Origin: Corynebacterium gallinarum
GTDB taxonomy: Bacteria; Actinomycetota; Actinomycetes; Mycobacteriales; Mycobacteriaceae
Direction of reading: 5' to 3'
Assembly (NCBI RefSeq): GCF_014837045.1
Contig: NZ_JACSPR010000007.1
Location: 62,001 to 126,000, forward strand
DNA length: 64,000 nucleotides
The notes below the pieces were generated by a model, which was not told the DNA's origin, searched no databases, and saw only the letters and a list, made by a program, of their open reading frames with translations. This document shows positions 9,972 to 18,147 of the stretch, piece by piece (position 1 is the stretch's first letter; every line of letters begins with the position of its first letter). The position numbers and the translations under genes are program-made.

Positions 9972-10643
9972 TCAGGATGGGGTGGCGCTGCTGGAACTCC
10001 AGGTCCGACGCAGCACACCGGCACCCAGATGATTGAGCCAGGTCATGCCCAGCACGAGTGCTGACACCAGCAGCAGCACAATGGTGGTGGCGGTGGTGGA
10101 ATCAGCCGTGTCGATGAGCAGGTCCCGCGCGGCGAACCCAAGACTGAACGCCCACAGCGCGCCGAAGATCGGCAGCATACCCGTGATGATCGAGGGCTTC
10201 CACGCCGCGAAGAACAGGCCCACGGCCAGCCCCAGGCGGAAGGTGGCGGCCTCGGCGGCCAGGCGCGCGGTCAGCGGGTCGTCCTGGGCGCTTATCGACG
10301 CCGTGTCCCCCAGCATCGTTCCCGCCCACACGGTGTACACCACCGCCAGTACCACCAGCACCAACCGCAACACGGTGTTGGCGATGACCCGCGTGTTCGC
10401 CCGGCGACGCCACTGGGGCTCGACCTCCGCGAGGATGATCTCCGACAGGTCGGGGGGCACCATGGTGCGGGGTTCCACCGCCGACAGACTCAACTTCCTG
10501 TTAAGTGCCGCAGCCCGGTCGTAGAAGGTACGGCAGGCCTCACAGTGGGCGAGGTGGGTGTCAATGACCGCATCATCCATGCCGGTGGGTTCACCGTCCA
10601 GCCGCGCGGACAGGGCAGCCTGGATCCCCTGACAATCAACCAC
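9972..10643 (-). CDS. Putative zinc-finger (anti-sigma-like) membrane protein
   Basis: The 223-residue protein begins with a zf-HC2-type module: DCQGIQAALSARLDGE followed by THLAHCEACRTFYDRA, giving the His-x3-Cys-x2-Cys metal site found in anti-sigma factors. Three or four hydrophobic helices follow, including LRLVLVVLAVVYTVWAGT and TTIVLLLVSALVLGMTWL. This is the architecture of a ZAS-type anti-sigma factor, but no sigma factor gene lies next to it, so its partner is unknown. The GTG start overlaps the end of the DoxX gene by 8 bp, which points to translational coupling. The function is inferred from fold only. Confidence 0.75.
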   Translation of the reverse strand: MVDCQGIQAALSARLDGEPTGMDDAVIDTHLAHCEACRTFYDRAAALNRKLSLSAVEPRTMVPPDLSEIILAEVEPQWRRRANTRVIANTVLRLVLVVLAVVYTVWAGTMLGDTASISAQDDPLTARLAAEAATFRLGLAVGLFFAAWKPSIITGMLPIFGALWAFSLGFAARDLLIDTADSTTATTIVLLLVSALVLGMTWLNHLGAGVLRRTWSSSSATPS

Positions 10644-11043
10644 GTGTCAGAACCCCATCAATGCTCGCCCGGCCGGGGCCGAAGACCACGATCATCATCA
10701 GGGAGATGATGATGAGCAGTGGGAACTCCAACCCGTTGGTGCTGACGAAGAAACCGGCGTCCAGGTGCACGAAGTACACCGCGGCGAGCATGAGCAGCGC
10801 CAGGGCACCGGCCACGAATGTGGTCAGCAGACCCACCACGAGGAAGGCACCGCCGAGCAGCTCCGCGACCGCCGCGATCCACACCGACAGTGCAGGCTGT
10901 GGCACACCCCAGGCCGAGAACTGCCCCGTGGTGGCCGTGGTGCCACTGATGAACAGTTTCTCCCACCCGTGTGCCACGAAGATGATGCCGAGCATAACGC
11001 GAAATAGCAGCAGGGCTGCATCCCTCACGACCGGTTTATCCAT
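10636..11043 (-). CDS. DoxX family membrane protein
   Basis: The 135-residue protein has four predicted membrane helices. The first carries the family signature LLLFRVMLGIIFVAHGWEKL; later helices are LSVWIAAVAELLGGAFLVVGLL, GALALLMLAAVYFVHL and PLLIIISLMMIVVFG. DoxX proteins are linked in mycobacteria to a membrane oxidoreductase complex in thiol redox defence, but the role here is not established. A TAACCT element 7 bases before the ATG and the absence of a ribosome binding site suggest a leaderless transcript that continues into the overlapping zinc-finger gene. Confidence 0.85.
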   Translation of the reverse strand: MDKPVVRDAALLLFRVMLGIIFVAHGWEKLFISGTTATTGQFSAWGVPQPALSVWIAAVAELLGGAFLVVGLLTTFVAGALALLMLAAVYFVHLDAGFFVSTNGLEFPLLIIISLMMIVVFGPGRASIDGVLTRG

Positions 11044-11058
11044 GTTTGACAGGTTACC

Positions 11059-12312
11059 TCAGCCACCGGACACAGTTGATCCGGACGGTGATGCGTCCCG
11101 TCCCGCCGCCGTGGGGGCATCCAGCTCATCATCCACGATCCGGTTCCTGGCGGCACGGTACCCGACCGCCCCGAGGACGACGGTGCCGGCGGCCAGGATC
11201 GCCAGGATGGGTGGCCAGGAGCCGAACACCCCGAACAGCGCCCCGACCACGAGAGGCCCCAGTGCTGCGAGGAGGTAACCGACCGGCTGGGCGAAACCGG
11301 ACAGGCTGGCGGTGACGCGGGGATCACGCGTGCGGGCGGGGATCAGGGCGATGGCCATGGGGAAACACAGTGCCCCCACACCCAGGAAGAAGCACCACAG
11401 CCACCATGCCTGGGTGGGCAGGAACCAGATGCCCAGGTAACCGGTGAGCATGCAGACGGCGAGGAAAACGGGGATGCGGGCCAGGTGATGATCCCGGGTC
11501 CGGGCGATGGTCACCGGCATGATGAAACCACCGACGATACCCAGCACACCGAGGATAGCCAGCCCGAGGGTTGCGTTCCCGGAGCTGACGCCGCTGTCGA
11601 TGAGGATCTTGGGCAGCCACCCCATCTGGATGTAGGCGTTCATGGACTGCAGTCCGAAGAACAGCATGATGAACACCGCGGTGGGTGATGTCCAGATCCG
11701 GCCCCGGGTGCCCGTGGTTGCGGTCTCCGCGGGGAAATCATGCCGTTTGACGGCCCACATCGGCAACCAGATCAGCACCTGCGCCAGGCCGGCGAAGGCC
11801 CAGATGAAGATCGCCCAGCGCCACCCGTCCTCCCCGCCGAACACCAGGGCCGACAGTGGGCCCACGGTGGACCCCACGCCGAGCACGGAGGTGTACACCG
11901 TCATCAGTGCGACGGTGTTTTTGCCACCGTGCGTCTTGACCCAGGCCGGGAGCAGGACATTGGCGATGGCGATGCCGATCACCACCAGACCGGTGAGGAA
12001 GATGAAACTCCAGATATCCCCCACCCAGGGCCGGACCGCCAGGCCGATCAACCCGATGACCATGCCTGTCGCCATGGCCCCGGACAGACCCATCCAGCGG
12101 GCCAGCGGCACGGCGGCCACACCGAAGATGGCGAATGTCAGACCGGGGATGGCGGTGATGATGCCCGCCTGTGTCTCGGTGGCGCCGAAGGCCACGATGA
12201 TGTCATCGAGGACGGCCCCGACGGACACGATGGCGGTACGAAGATTGAAAGCCGCCACGAGGACGGCTATGAAGGCAAAGATCTGTGTGCCTCGGGATGG
12301 AGCTGTGACCAT
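11059..12312 (-). CDS. MFS transporter, CynX/NimT-like
   Basis: This major facilitator protein of about 417 residues has 12 hydrophobic helices. The N-terminal helix reads FAFIAVLVAAFNLRTAIVSVG, a NLRTAI pattern seen in the CynX/NimT (cyanate/2-nitroimidazole) branch and also in a second MFS protein of this window at 44899-46080. A central cytoplasmic loop follows residue ~190, and the C-terminal tail is hydrophilic (VDDELDAPTAAG). ATG at 12312 has TAGAGT 8 bases upstream and no ribosome binding site, so leaderless initiation is likely. The transported substrate cannot be told from sequence. DoxX follows after 15 bp. Confidence 0.85.
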   Translation of the reverse strand: MVTAPSRGTQIFAFIAVLVAAFNLRTAIVSVGAVLDDIIVAFGATETQAGIITAIPGLTFAIFGVAAVPLARWMGLSGAMATGMVIGLIGLAVRPWVGDIWSFIFLTGLVVIGIAIANVLLPAWVKTHGGKNTVALMTVYTSVLGVGSTVGPLSALVFGGEDGWRWAIFIWAFAGLAQVLIWLPMWAVKRHDFPAETATTGTRGRIWTSPTAVFIMLFFGLQSMNAYIQMGWLPKILIDSGVSSGNATLGLAILGVLGIVGGFIMPVTIARTRDHHLARIPVFLAVCMLTGYLGIWFLPTQAWWLWCFFLGVGALCFPMAIALIPARTRDPRVTASLSGFAQPVGYLLAALGPLVVGALFGVFGSWPPILAILAAGTVVLGAVGYRAARNRIVDDELDAPTAAGRDASPSGSTVSGG

Positions 12313-12383
12313 AGACGGCAACTCTACCCCGGAAACAGAAACGGTCTAGCGATTTATGTAATGCCAGGTTCAGGTCAGGCGGG

Positions 12384-13547
12384 TCAGCTCACGCGTCGGG
12401 TGCGGCCGGTCCTGTAACCATCGTCGTGGTCCTCAACCGGCAGGTAGGTGGTGTCCAGGCCCTCGAAATCGGGGCTCTCATCATCGAGCTCGAGCACGAC
12501 GGCCCCGGGACGACGCAGACGGGGTGGGAGTTCCCCGGAACTGCGCACACCCATGCGGGAGCGACGCAGATGGCGGATCCTGCGGGCGCGCAGCTCGTTC
12601 TCCGCGCGGACCTGACGACGCAGCGCCACCAGGTACAGTGCGGTCATCGCCACGGCGATGGCCGGCAGGGCCCAGACACCACCACCGAGGACAAACCCCA
12701 GAATGAGGGTCACAACGACCGCGACACCCAGGCCCAGGAGGGTGCGTTGACGGCGGATGTGCTGGTTGTGGGCGAATTCCCGGTCGGCCTGGGGATCGTA
12801 GTAACCACGTCCACGACGACGGGCTGCGAACTCCATGTCCGCCTGGGTCAGTTCCCCGGCCTCATCCTCCGGGCCGCGCGAGCCCACAGGCTCCCCGGTC
12901 GTCTCATCATCGGTGTCCTCGACCGGGTCACCGGCTGCCCGCGCGGCACGGTAGTCCGCGATGGCCCGCACGCGTTCCTCATGGTGCATGAGATCGATCG
13001 GTGCGGTGTAACTGTCATCCAGGGCGTAGTGGTCCTCGGCATTCCACTCCGCGATGACCTCAACATCCGGGCTGTCGGTTGTGTCCTCATCGGTGTCCAC
13101 CTCGGCGACGGGTTCTGCCGCATCGGCGGTCACCGCGTTGGCGGTGTCAGCCTCGGCGATCACCGTACTGAGGGCGGTGGAACCGGCGCCGGTGTGGGTG
13201 TCGTCATCCACAGCACGGTCGTCATCGTTCCGGTCGTCCCGGTCGTCCCGGTCCTCCCTGTCGTCGTCCTCACGGACATCCTCGCGACGGTGGCGGAAGA
13301 TACTGGGGGAATCCTCCAGCTCGTACTCCTCGTCCTCCCGGTCGGTGGCACTGTCATCCTCCCCGGTGTCACCACCGAGGCGGGGACGGCGGCGCATCGG
13401 AACGCTGCTACCGCCCTCGAGGATGACACGGGTGTCATCGAAAGCCTCACCGGCCTTCCGGATTGGCTTCTGGCTCCGAAGAAGCAGTGGTGCGAGCACG
13501 ACAAGCCACACCACCACGATCAGGCCGATCAAGAGGAAATTGGACAC
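12384..13547 (-). CDS. glpR: GlpR-like membrane partner of the gephyrin-like division protein
   Basis: The 387-residue protein has an N-terminal helix (FLLIGLIVVVWLVVLAPLLL), a long disordered acidic middle (residues ~40-230, very rich in Asp, Glu and Arg), and a second hydrophobic hairpin near residues 275-305 (LLGLGVAVVVTLILGFVLGG and ALPAIAVAMTALYLVAL). A basic tail with RARRIRHLRRSR follows. Position and architecture match the receptor GlpR described with the gephyrin-like protein Glp in C. glutamicum, where the pair links FtsZ and the polar scaffold. It lies downstream of glp and the rimJ-like gene on the same strand, an order shared with the Rv0993-Rv0996 block of M. tuberculosis. The start is GTG with no clear ribosome binding site. 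The name rests on context and topology. Confidence 0.72.
   Translation of the reverse strand: MSNFLLIGLIVVVWLVVLAPLLLRSQKPIRKAGEAFDDTRVILEGGSSVPMRRRPRLGGDTGEDDSATDREDEEYELEDSPSIFRHRREDVREDDDREDRDDRDDRNDDDRAVDDDTHTGAGSTALSTVIAEADTANAVTADAAEPVAEVDTDEDTTDSPDVEVIAEWNAEDHYALDDSYTAPIDLMHHEERVRAIADYRAARAAGDPVEDTDDETTGEPVGSRGPEDEAGELTQADMEFAARRRGRGYYDPQADREFAHNQHIRRQRTLLGLGVAVVVTLILGFVLGGGVWALPAIAVAMTALYLVALRRQVRAENELRARRIRHLRRSRMGVRSSGELPPRLRRPGAVVLELDDESPDFEGLDTTYLPVEDHDDGYRTGRTRRVS
13223..13270. repeat. Short 9-bp tandem repeat inside glpR
   Basis: CGGTCGTCC is repeated at 13231 and 13240, then with single changes at 13249, and decays after 13258. On the coding strand it gives the Arg-Asp-Asp/Glu repeat of the disordered acidic linker of GlpR. 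Because the unit is a multiple of three, slippage would change linker length without a frameshift. Confidence 0.8.
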
Positions 13548-13639
13548 TTAAAGCACCAAACCTTCCGAGACGGGTGCACGTTCAAGACACTTACGACACT
13601 AACGGGTGTGACGGTTTCAACACGACCGCCACGCCGGAT

Positions 13640-14317
13640 TCACGGCCTCAGACGACCAGCCTGTCTGAGACGCGCCACCGCGGTCGAGGGGTATTCATCA
13701 GCCAACAATGCCACAAAATGATGATCCATCCACCGGCCGTCGATATGGAGGTTGCGGATGAAGTACCCCTCCTCCCGGAAACCGGACAGCGCCAGCACCC
13801 GCCCGGAGGCCGGATTGCTGGGCAGGTAGGTGGCGGTGAGGCGGTGCAGACCCACCCGTCGAAAAGCATGGTCGACGCCGAGCGCGCAGGCGGCGGTGGC
13901 CACCCCCCTGCCGGTCACCCCGCTGTAGACCCAGTACCCGATCCACGCATCGGACACGCCACCGTGCTGAATGTTACCGATGGTCAGCTGGCCGACGAAA
14001 CGACCGTCCAACTCGATGACCAGGGGAAGGACCGTTCCCCGGCGCGCGGCCCTGAGCAGATATCCGGAGGTGTCCCACCACGATATCTTCGAATGCGCGT
14101 CGCGCCAGGACCCCGGGACGGTCGGCTCCACCGGGCGCAGGTGGTGCTCATCGCGGATGCGCAGCGCGGACCATGCCTGGTAGTCAGCGCGTCTGAGGGG
14201 ACGCAGACGCAGGGAACCGCCCGCGGGCAGGGTGACCTGGGGGGTGGATTCCCGCCAACCCGGGTGCGTCAGATGCGGGCGGTCCCGGCTGGGACCCGAG
14301 GCGAATGGCTTCAACAT
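13640..14317 (-). CDS. GNAT-family N-acetyltransferase, RimJ/RimL-like
   Basis: The 225-residue GNAT protein is predicted to acetylate an N-terminal amine or similar group using acetyl-CoA. The fold is indicated by LRLRPLRRADYQAW at the N-terminal side and IGYWVYSGVTGRGVATAA, whose GRGVATA is the acetyl-CoA pyrophosphate loop. HRLTATYLPSNPASGRVLALSGF follows, with the typical N-x-AS-x-RVL-x-x-GF signature of RimJ/RimL. ATG at 14317, 22 bp after the glp stop, gives a protein of normal family length; the longer frame would run back into glp. It is probably co-transcribed with glp and glpR. Its target is unknown, and the ribosomal specificity implied by 'RimJ' is only a family label. Confidence 0.85.
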   Translation of the reverse strand: MLKPFASGPSRDRPHLTHPGWRESTPQVTLPAGGSLRLRPLRRADYQAWSALRIRDEHHLRPVEPTVPGSWRDAHSKISWWDTSGYLLRAARRGTVLPLVIELDGRFVGQLTIGNIQHGGVSDAWIGYWVYSGVTGRGVATAACALGVDHAFRRVGLHRLTATYLPSNPASGRVLALSGFREEGYFIRNLHIDGRWMDHHFVALLADEYPSTAVARLRQAGRLRP

Positions 14318-14339
14318 GGTGAGGATCAGTCCCGCGCCC

Positions 14340-15599
14340 TCATCGACCCTGGGCGAGGAAGATGACATCCACAACATCACCGGGACGGATCTCGGTGACC
14401 TCCTCGGGGATCCTGATCATGGCGTTGGCCTCGGATAATCCGGCCAGCAGGTGGGAGGGGGCGCCGGTGGCGCCACCAAGTGCCTCGACCAGGTAGTCCT
14501 GGGTCTCCGCATCACGCATGAGCCGGGACCGGATGAACCCCTTCCGGCCTGCGACGGAGGCGACGTGGTTGAGTGCCCGGGCACGCACCACCCGTCGGTT
14601 CGCATTCGACTTGCCCAGGCTGAGACGGATGAGCGGCCGCACGAAGGTCTCGAAGATCACCAGGGAAGCCAGGGGGTTGGAGGGCAGGAGGAAGACCGGG
14701 ATGCGGTTCTCCCCCAGCAACCCGAACCCCTGGACGGAACCCGGGTGCATGGCCACACGCTCGGTGTCGATCTCGCCGAGCTCACGCAGCACCTCCCGGA
14801 CGTCCTCGGAGGCGGAACCACCCACGGCTCCGGCGATGACGACGATCTCAGCGCGCAGCATCTGCGATTCGATGATCTCCTTGATGCGCCGTGGCTCACC
14901 GGCGGCGATGCCGTAACGGTAGACATCAGCACCCGCCTCCCGGCCGGCGGCGGCGAGGGAGTAGGAATTGACGTCATAGACCTGGCCGAGACCAGGCTGC
15001 CTGTCGATGTCGACCAGTTCTGCACCGACCGAGATCACCGACATGCGGGGCTTGGGGTAGACCAGCACCTTGGATCTGCCCACGGCGGCGAGCAGTCCGA
15101 TCTGGGCGGGGCCCAGCACCGCACCGGCGCTGACCGCGACGTCACCCGGTTGGATGTCATCGCCCTCCTTGCGGACGAACTCCCCCGACCGGACGGGGCG
15201 TTGTGCCGTGACACGCTTGCGTCCGCGGTCACTCCAGGCCAGGGGCAGGACGGCATCGGCGAGGGTGGGCAGGGGCGCACCGGTCTGGACGCGCACCGCC
15301 TGCCGGGGTTGCAGGCGCAGGGGTTGTTGTGACCCCGCCGCCACCTCACCGACAACAGGGAGGGACTTCTCCGGTGGGGCGACCGGTATCTCCCGGCTCA
15401 GGGACCGCTCACCACCGACATCCACGGCGCGCACCGCATAACCATCAATGGCAGCCTGGGCGAAACCAGGCAGCGCACGGCTCGCCTGGACATCCTCGGC
15501 GCACATGAGACCGAGTGCCTCGGCAATGGCGATACGCACCGGCTCCGGTGCCACGGCCGCCTGCGTCACCATAGCCAGCTGTTGTTCGACTGACCGCAA
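14340..15599 (-). CDS. glp: Gephyrin-like MoeA-family protein (Glp), cell-division linked
   Basis: This 419-residue protein has the MoeA four-domain layout: MoeA N (ALPGFAQAAIDGYAVRA), a linker with PLPTLADAVLP, the MPT-binding core (MSVISVGAELVDIDRQP, VYDVNSYSLAAAGREAGADV) and a C-terminal beta barrel. MoeA proteins insert molybdenum into molybdopterin. Two of the usual core motifs are altered: GAEL stands where GDEL is expected, and VGGSASEDV stands where a GGVSVG-type loop is expected. No other molybdopterin biosynthesis gene apart from a distant moaB is in the window. This fits the corynebacterial Glp protein that binds FtsZ together with GlpR. The TTG start is supported by a near-consensus AAGGAGGT 6 bases upstream. 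The operon order is glp, rimJ-like, glpR; galU lies 134 bp upstream. Confidence 0.82.
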   Translation of the reverse strand: MRSVEQQLAMVTQAAVAPEPVRIAIAEALGLMCAEDVQASRALPGFAQAAIDGYAVRAVDVGGERSLSREIPVAPPEKSLPVVGEVAAGSQQPLRLQPRQAVRVQTGAPLPTLADAVLPLAWSDRGRKRVTAQRPVRSGEFVRKEGDDIQPGDVAVSAGAVLGPAQIGLLAAVGRSKVLVYPKPRMSVISVGAELVDIDRQPGLGQVYDVNSYSLAAAGREAGADVYRYGIAAGEPRRIKEIIESQMLRAEIVVIAGAVGGSASEDVREVLRELGEIDTERVAMHPGSVQGFGLLGENRIPVFLLPSNPLASLVIFETFVRPLIRLSLGKSNANRRVVRARALNHVASVAGRKGFIRSRLMRDAETQDYLVEALGGATGAPSHLLAGLSEANAMIRIPEEVTEIRPGDVVDVIFLAQGR

Positions 15600-15733
15600 T
15601 AGGACCTCCTTCAGGAACAGCGAGCTATTTTACGTCGGTTGGATGGTCGGGGGGTGGAAACCCCACAGCGGTGACGACAGTGCGTCCCACAATGTTGACG
15701 GGCAACCGAGCTGGAACGGCCGCGGGGGCCTGC

Positions 15734-16678
15734 CTACCTGATGGCGGAGGCGTCGACCACGCCATGATCCACCATGATCTGGGTGAGCGCGCGACGGAGC
15801 TGCGCGCCGTACACGGGATGGTCCAGACCGAAGTCGACACAGGCCGGGATATACCCGCCGGGGTTGCCCAGATCATGCCGTTTGCCGCGGTGGACGACGA
15901 TGTGGACGGGGTGTCCGCCGTCGATAAGCAGGGCGATGGCGTCGGTGAGCTGCAGCTCCCCACCGGCGCCGGGGGTGATGCGACGCAGCGCGTCGAAGAT
16001 GGAACGGTCAAGGAGGTACCGGCCGGTGGCGGCCAGGTTGGAGGGGGCATCCTCAACGGCCGGCTTCTCCACCATGCCCGTCACACGCTTGACATCCGGG
16101 TCGGTGCCCTGGTCACCAGCATCCTCCACCTGGAAGATGCCGTAATTGCTCACCTCATCATCGGCAACCTCGACGGCGCACAGAACGGAACCACCGAACT
16201 GGGCACGTACCTGCGCCATGCGCTCCATGACACCGAAGGGCAGGACGAGGTCATCGGGCAACATGACCGCAACGACATCCTCATCCTCATCCAGCACGGA
16301 TTCAGCCAGCCCCACGGCATGCCCCAGGCCGAGGGGGTGTTCCTGGGTGACCGGAACCGCATCGATGAGCCCCGCCGCACGACGGACCTTCTCCAGCTGG
16401 TCTGTCTTACCCCGTTCCTCCAGGGTGGCCTCCAGTTCCATGAACCGCTCGAAGTGCGCCAGCACCCCTGCCTTGTTGGGGGCGGTGATCACTGCCAGGC
16501 GGGTGGCCCCCAGCTTGGCGGCCTCCTCCGCGATCAACTCGATGCCGGGGGTATCGACAACGGGGAGCAGTTCCTTGGGAACCGTCTTCGTGGCGGGGAG
16601 AAAGCGCGTCCCCATTCCCGCAGCAGGTACCACGACAGTTTTGACCGCGTTCACATGCTCTTTGATAGACAGACTCAT
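15734..16678 (-). CDS. galU: UTP-glucose-1-phosphate uridylyltransferase
   Basis: GalU makes UDP-glucose from glucose-1-phosphate and UTP, feeding arabinogalactan, trehalose and glycogen-related pathways. The 314-residue protein begins with the nucleotidyl-transfer loop KTVVVPAAGMGTRFLPATK near residue 12. It also contains KELLPVVDTPGIELIAEEA, the GLGHAV segment, LPDDLVLPFGVMERM, and VEKPAVEDAPSNLAATGRY. ATG at 16678 has AGGGTGG 6 bases upstream, so the 37 extra residues of the longer frame are discarded. It is divergent from fthC across 72 bp and precedes glp, the same arrangement as in mycobacteria. Confidence 0.95.
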   Translation of the reverse strand: MSLSIKEHVNAVKTVVVPAAGMGTRFLPATKTVPKELLPVVDTPGIELIAEEAAKLGATRLAVITAPNKAGVLAHFERFMELEATLEERGKTDQLEKVRRAAGLIDAVPVTQEHPLGLGHAVGLAESVLDEDEDVVAVMLPDDLVLPFGVMERMAQVRAQFGGSVLCAVEVADDEVSNYGIFQVEDAGDQGTDPDVKRVTGMVEKPAVEDAPSNLAATGRYLLDRSIFDALRRITPGAGGELQLTDAIALLIDGGHPVHIVVHRGKRHDLGNPGGYIPACVDFGLDHPVYGAQLRRALTQIMVDHGVVDASAIR

Positions 16679-16737
16679 GGACACCACCCTACCTGCAGCC
16701 GTCTGACCAAACCCCGTGCCCCACCAGAAATAAGGGA

Positions 16738-16750
16738 TATCCTTTAAACC
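16738..16750 (+). promoter_or_regulatory. -10 element for leaderless fthC transcript
   Basis: TATCCT at 16738-16743 is 7 bases from the fthC ATG, with no Shine-Dalgarno sequence in between. It lies in the 72-bp divergent galU/fthC region. Confidence 0.5.
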
Positions 16751-17326
16751 ATGAGCGAGAGCAAACAGAAGCTGCGGGACAAGCTGCAAGAGGCACGCGC
16801 CACCATGCCGGCGGACCGCCGTGAGGCCGAGAACGCCGCACTGATAGCCAACATCTCCTACTATCTCCGGTCCAAGCGACCCCAGCGCGTGGCCGCGTAC
16901 GTCCCCACCCGGACCGAGCCGGGTGGCCGGATGCTTCTCGACGCCCTCCAGTCCGAGGTCCCCGCCGTGATCCTGCCCGTCGCCCTCGATGATGGCCGCA
17001 TGGACTGGGCCCTCTACGAGGGCCCGACCGGACTGGTTCCCGGCCCCTTCGGCATCCGGGAACCCTCAGGGACCAGGCTCGGACCCGAGGCCGTGAACTT
17101 CTGCGATGTGGTCATCGCCCCCGCCCTGGCCTGCACCCCGGAGGGCGTCCGCCTGGGCAAGGGCGGAGGCTACTATGACCGTGCCCTGGCCACCGGCGTG
17201 AAGGGGACCTCCCTGACGCTCCTGTTCAACGGTGAGATCCGCGAGGACATCACCGTGGAGGAACATGACCTCCCCGTCAACATCATCATCACCCCCGCCG
17301 GGGTGCGGAACCTCGGGCGTACTTAA
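16751..17326 (+). CDS. fthC: 5-formyltetrahydrofolate cyclo-ligase
   Basis: This enzyme converts 5-formyl-THF to 5,10-methenyl-THF with ATP, returning stored folate to the one-carbon pool. The 191-residue protein has the family features RVAAYVPTRTEPGG for folate/phosphate contacts, DVVIAPALACTPEGVRLGKG, and the ATP-binding GKGGGYYDRAL motif near residue 137. Start and length are normal for the family. It fits the other folate genes of the window (purN, purH, thyA, dfrA). A SAF-domain gene follows after 15 bp and is probably in the same transcript. Confidence 0.95.
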   Translation: MSESKQKLRDKLQEARATMPADRREAENAALIANISYYLRSKRPQRVAAYVPTRTEPGGRMLLDALQSEVPAVILPVALDDGRMDWALYEGPTGLVPGPFGIREPSGTRLGPEAVNFCDVVIAPALACTPEGVRLGKGGGYYDRALATGVKGTSLTLLFNGEIREDITVEEHDLPVNIIITPAGVRNLGRT

Positions 17327-17341
17327 ACAGTCCAAGAGGGT

Positions 17342-17998
17342 ATGAACCTGAAAACAACCCTCACCACTCCCGGATGGCACCGTACCCTACTGCTCCGCCG
17401 CACCATCGCCGCCATCCTGCTCCTCGCCGCCGGCATTCTATTCACCGGTTCCATCCTCAGCACCGATCCCCGGGTGGTGGTGTTCTCCCGGGATATCCCC
17501 GCGGGCACCGAGATCACCGCACAGGACCTGGAGCTGCAACAGATCCCCTCCGATCTTGTTCCCGATCAGGTCATCCGCACCCCCGAGGAGGCGATCGGGA
17601 GAATCACCGCCTCCTCGATCACCGCGGGGGAATGGGTGACCGCACCCAGATTCGTCGGCACCGAGCTGGTCTCCTCCCTCACCGAGGATGACCCGACCGC
17701 ACCACCCACCGCACCACCCACCGGCCCGTTCAACATGGTTCCGCTCAAACTCGCCGATCCATCCATCATCCCCCTGCTGCTCCCCGGCGACACGATCTCC
17801 GTGATCTCCCACCAGCCGGACACCGGCCTGCCCGCCACCATCGCCTCCGGTGGCAAGGTGGTGCTGGTCGGTGACACCGCCGCCGCGGATCCGTCGACGG
17901 TCCTGATCGCGCTCCCCCAAGCCGACGCGGACGCCGTCGCAGCAGCCTCCCTCAATACCCCACTCGCGGTGGTACTCACCGGTGATCGCGCCGGATGA
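17342..17998 (+). CDS. SAF-domain exported/membrane-anchored protein
   Basis: The 218-residue protein begins with a basic stretch and one hydrophobic segment (RTIAAILLLAAGILFTGSIL), a signal anchor. A SAF domain follows (RVVVFSRDIPAGTEITAQDLELQQIP ends near residue 77), then AIGRITASSITAGEWVTAP. SAF domains occur in pilus assembly CpaB/RcpC, flagellar FlgA and sialic acid synthases. The layout here most resembles the RcpC/CpaB type, but no pilus genes are nearby. A Thr/Pro-rich spacer (TAPPTAPPTGPF) splits the domain from a C-terminal part with VLIALPQADADAVAAASL. The function is unknown. Confidence 0.7.
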   Translation: MNLKTTLTTPGWHRTLLLRRTIAAILLLAAGILFTGSILSTDPRVVVFSRDIPAGTEITAQDLELQQIPSDLVPDQVIRTPEEAIGRITASSITAGEWVTAPRFVGTELVSSLTEDDPTAPPTAPPTGPFNMVPLKLADPSIIPLLLPGDTISVISHQPDTGLPATIASGGKVVLVGDTAAADPSTVLIALPQADADAVAAASLNTPLAVVLTGDRAG

Positions 17999-18147
17999 CC
18001 CCCATCCATCCCGGTGGGGGTCGGTGATAGTTTTCCGCTAGAGTGCGAGTGTTGTTCACACACCGGTGGGTACGCAGTACCGGGTGCACATTATCCTCAC
18101 TGAACCCACACTGACCCACACTGACCTCATGAATTGGGAGCGCATAC

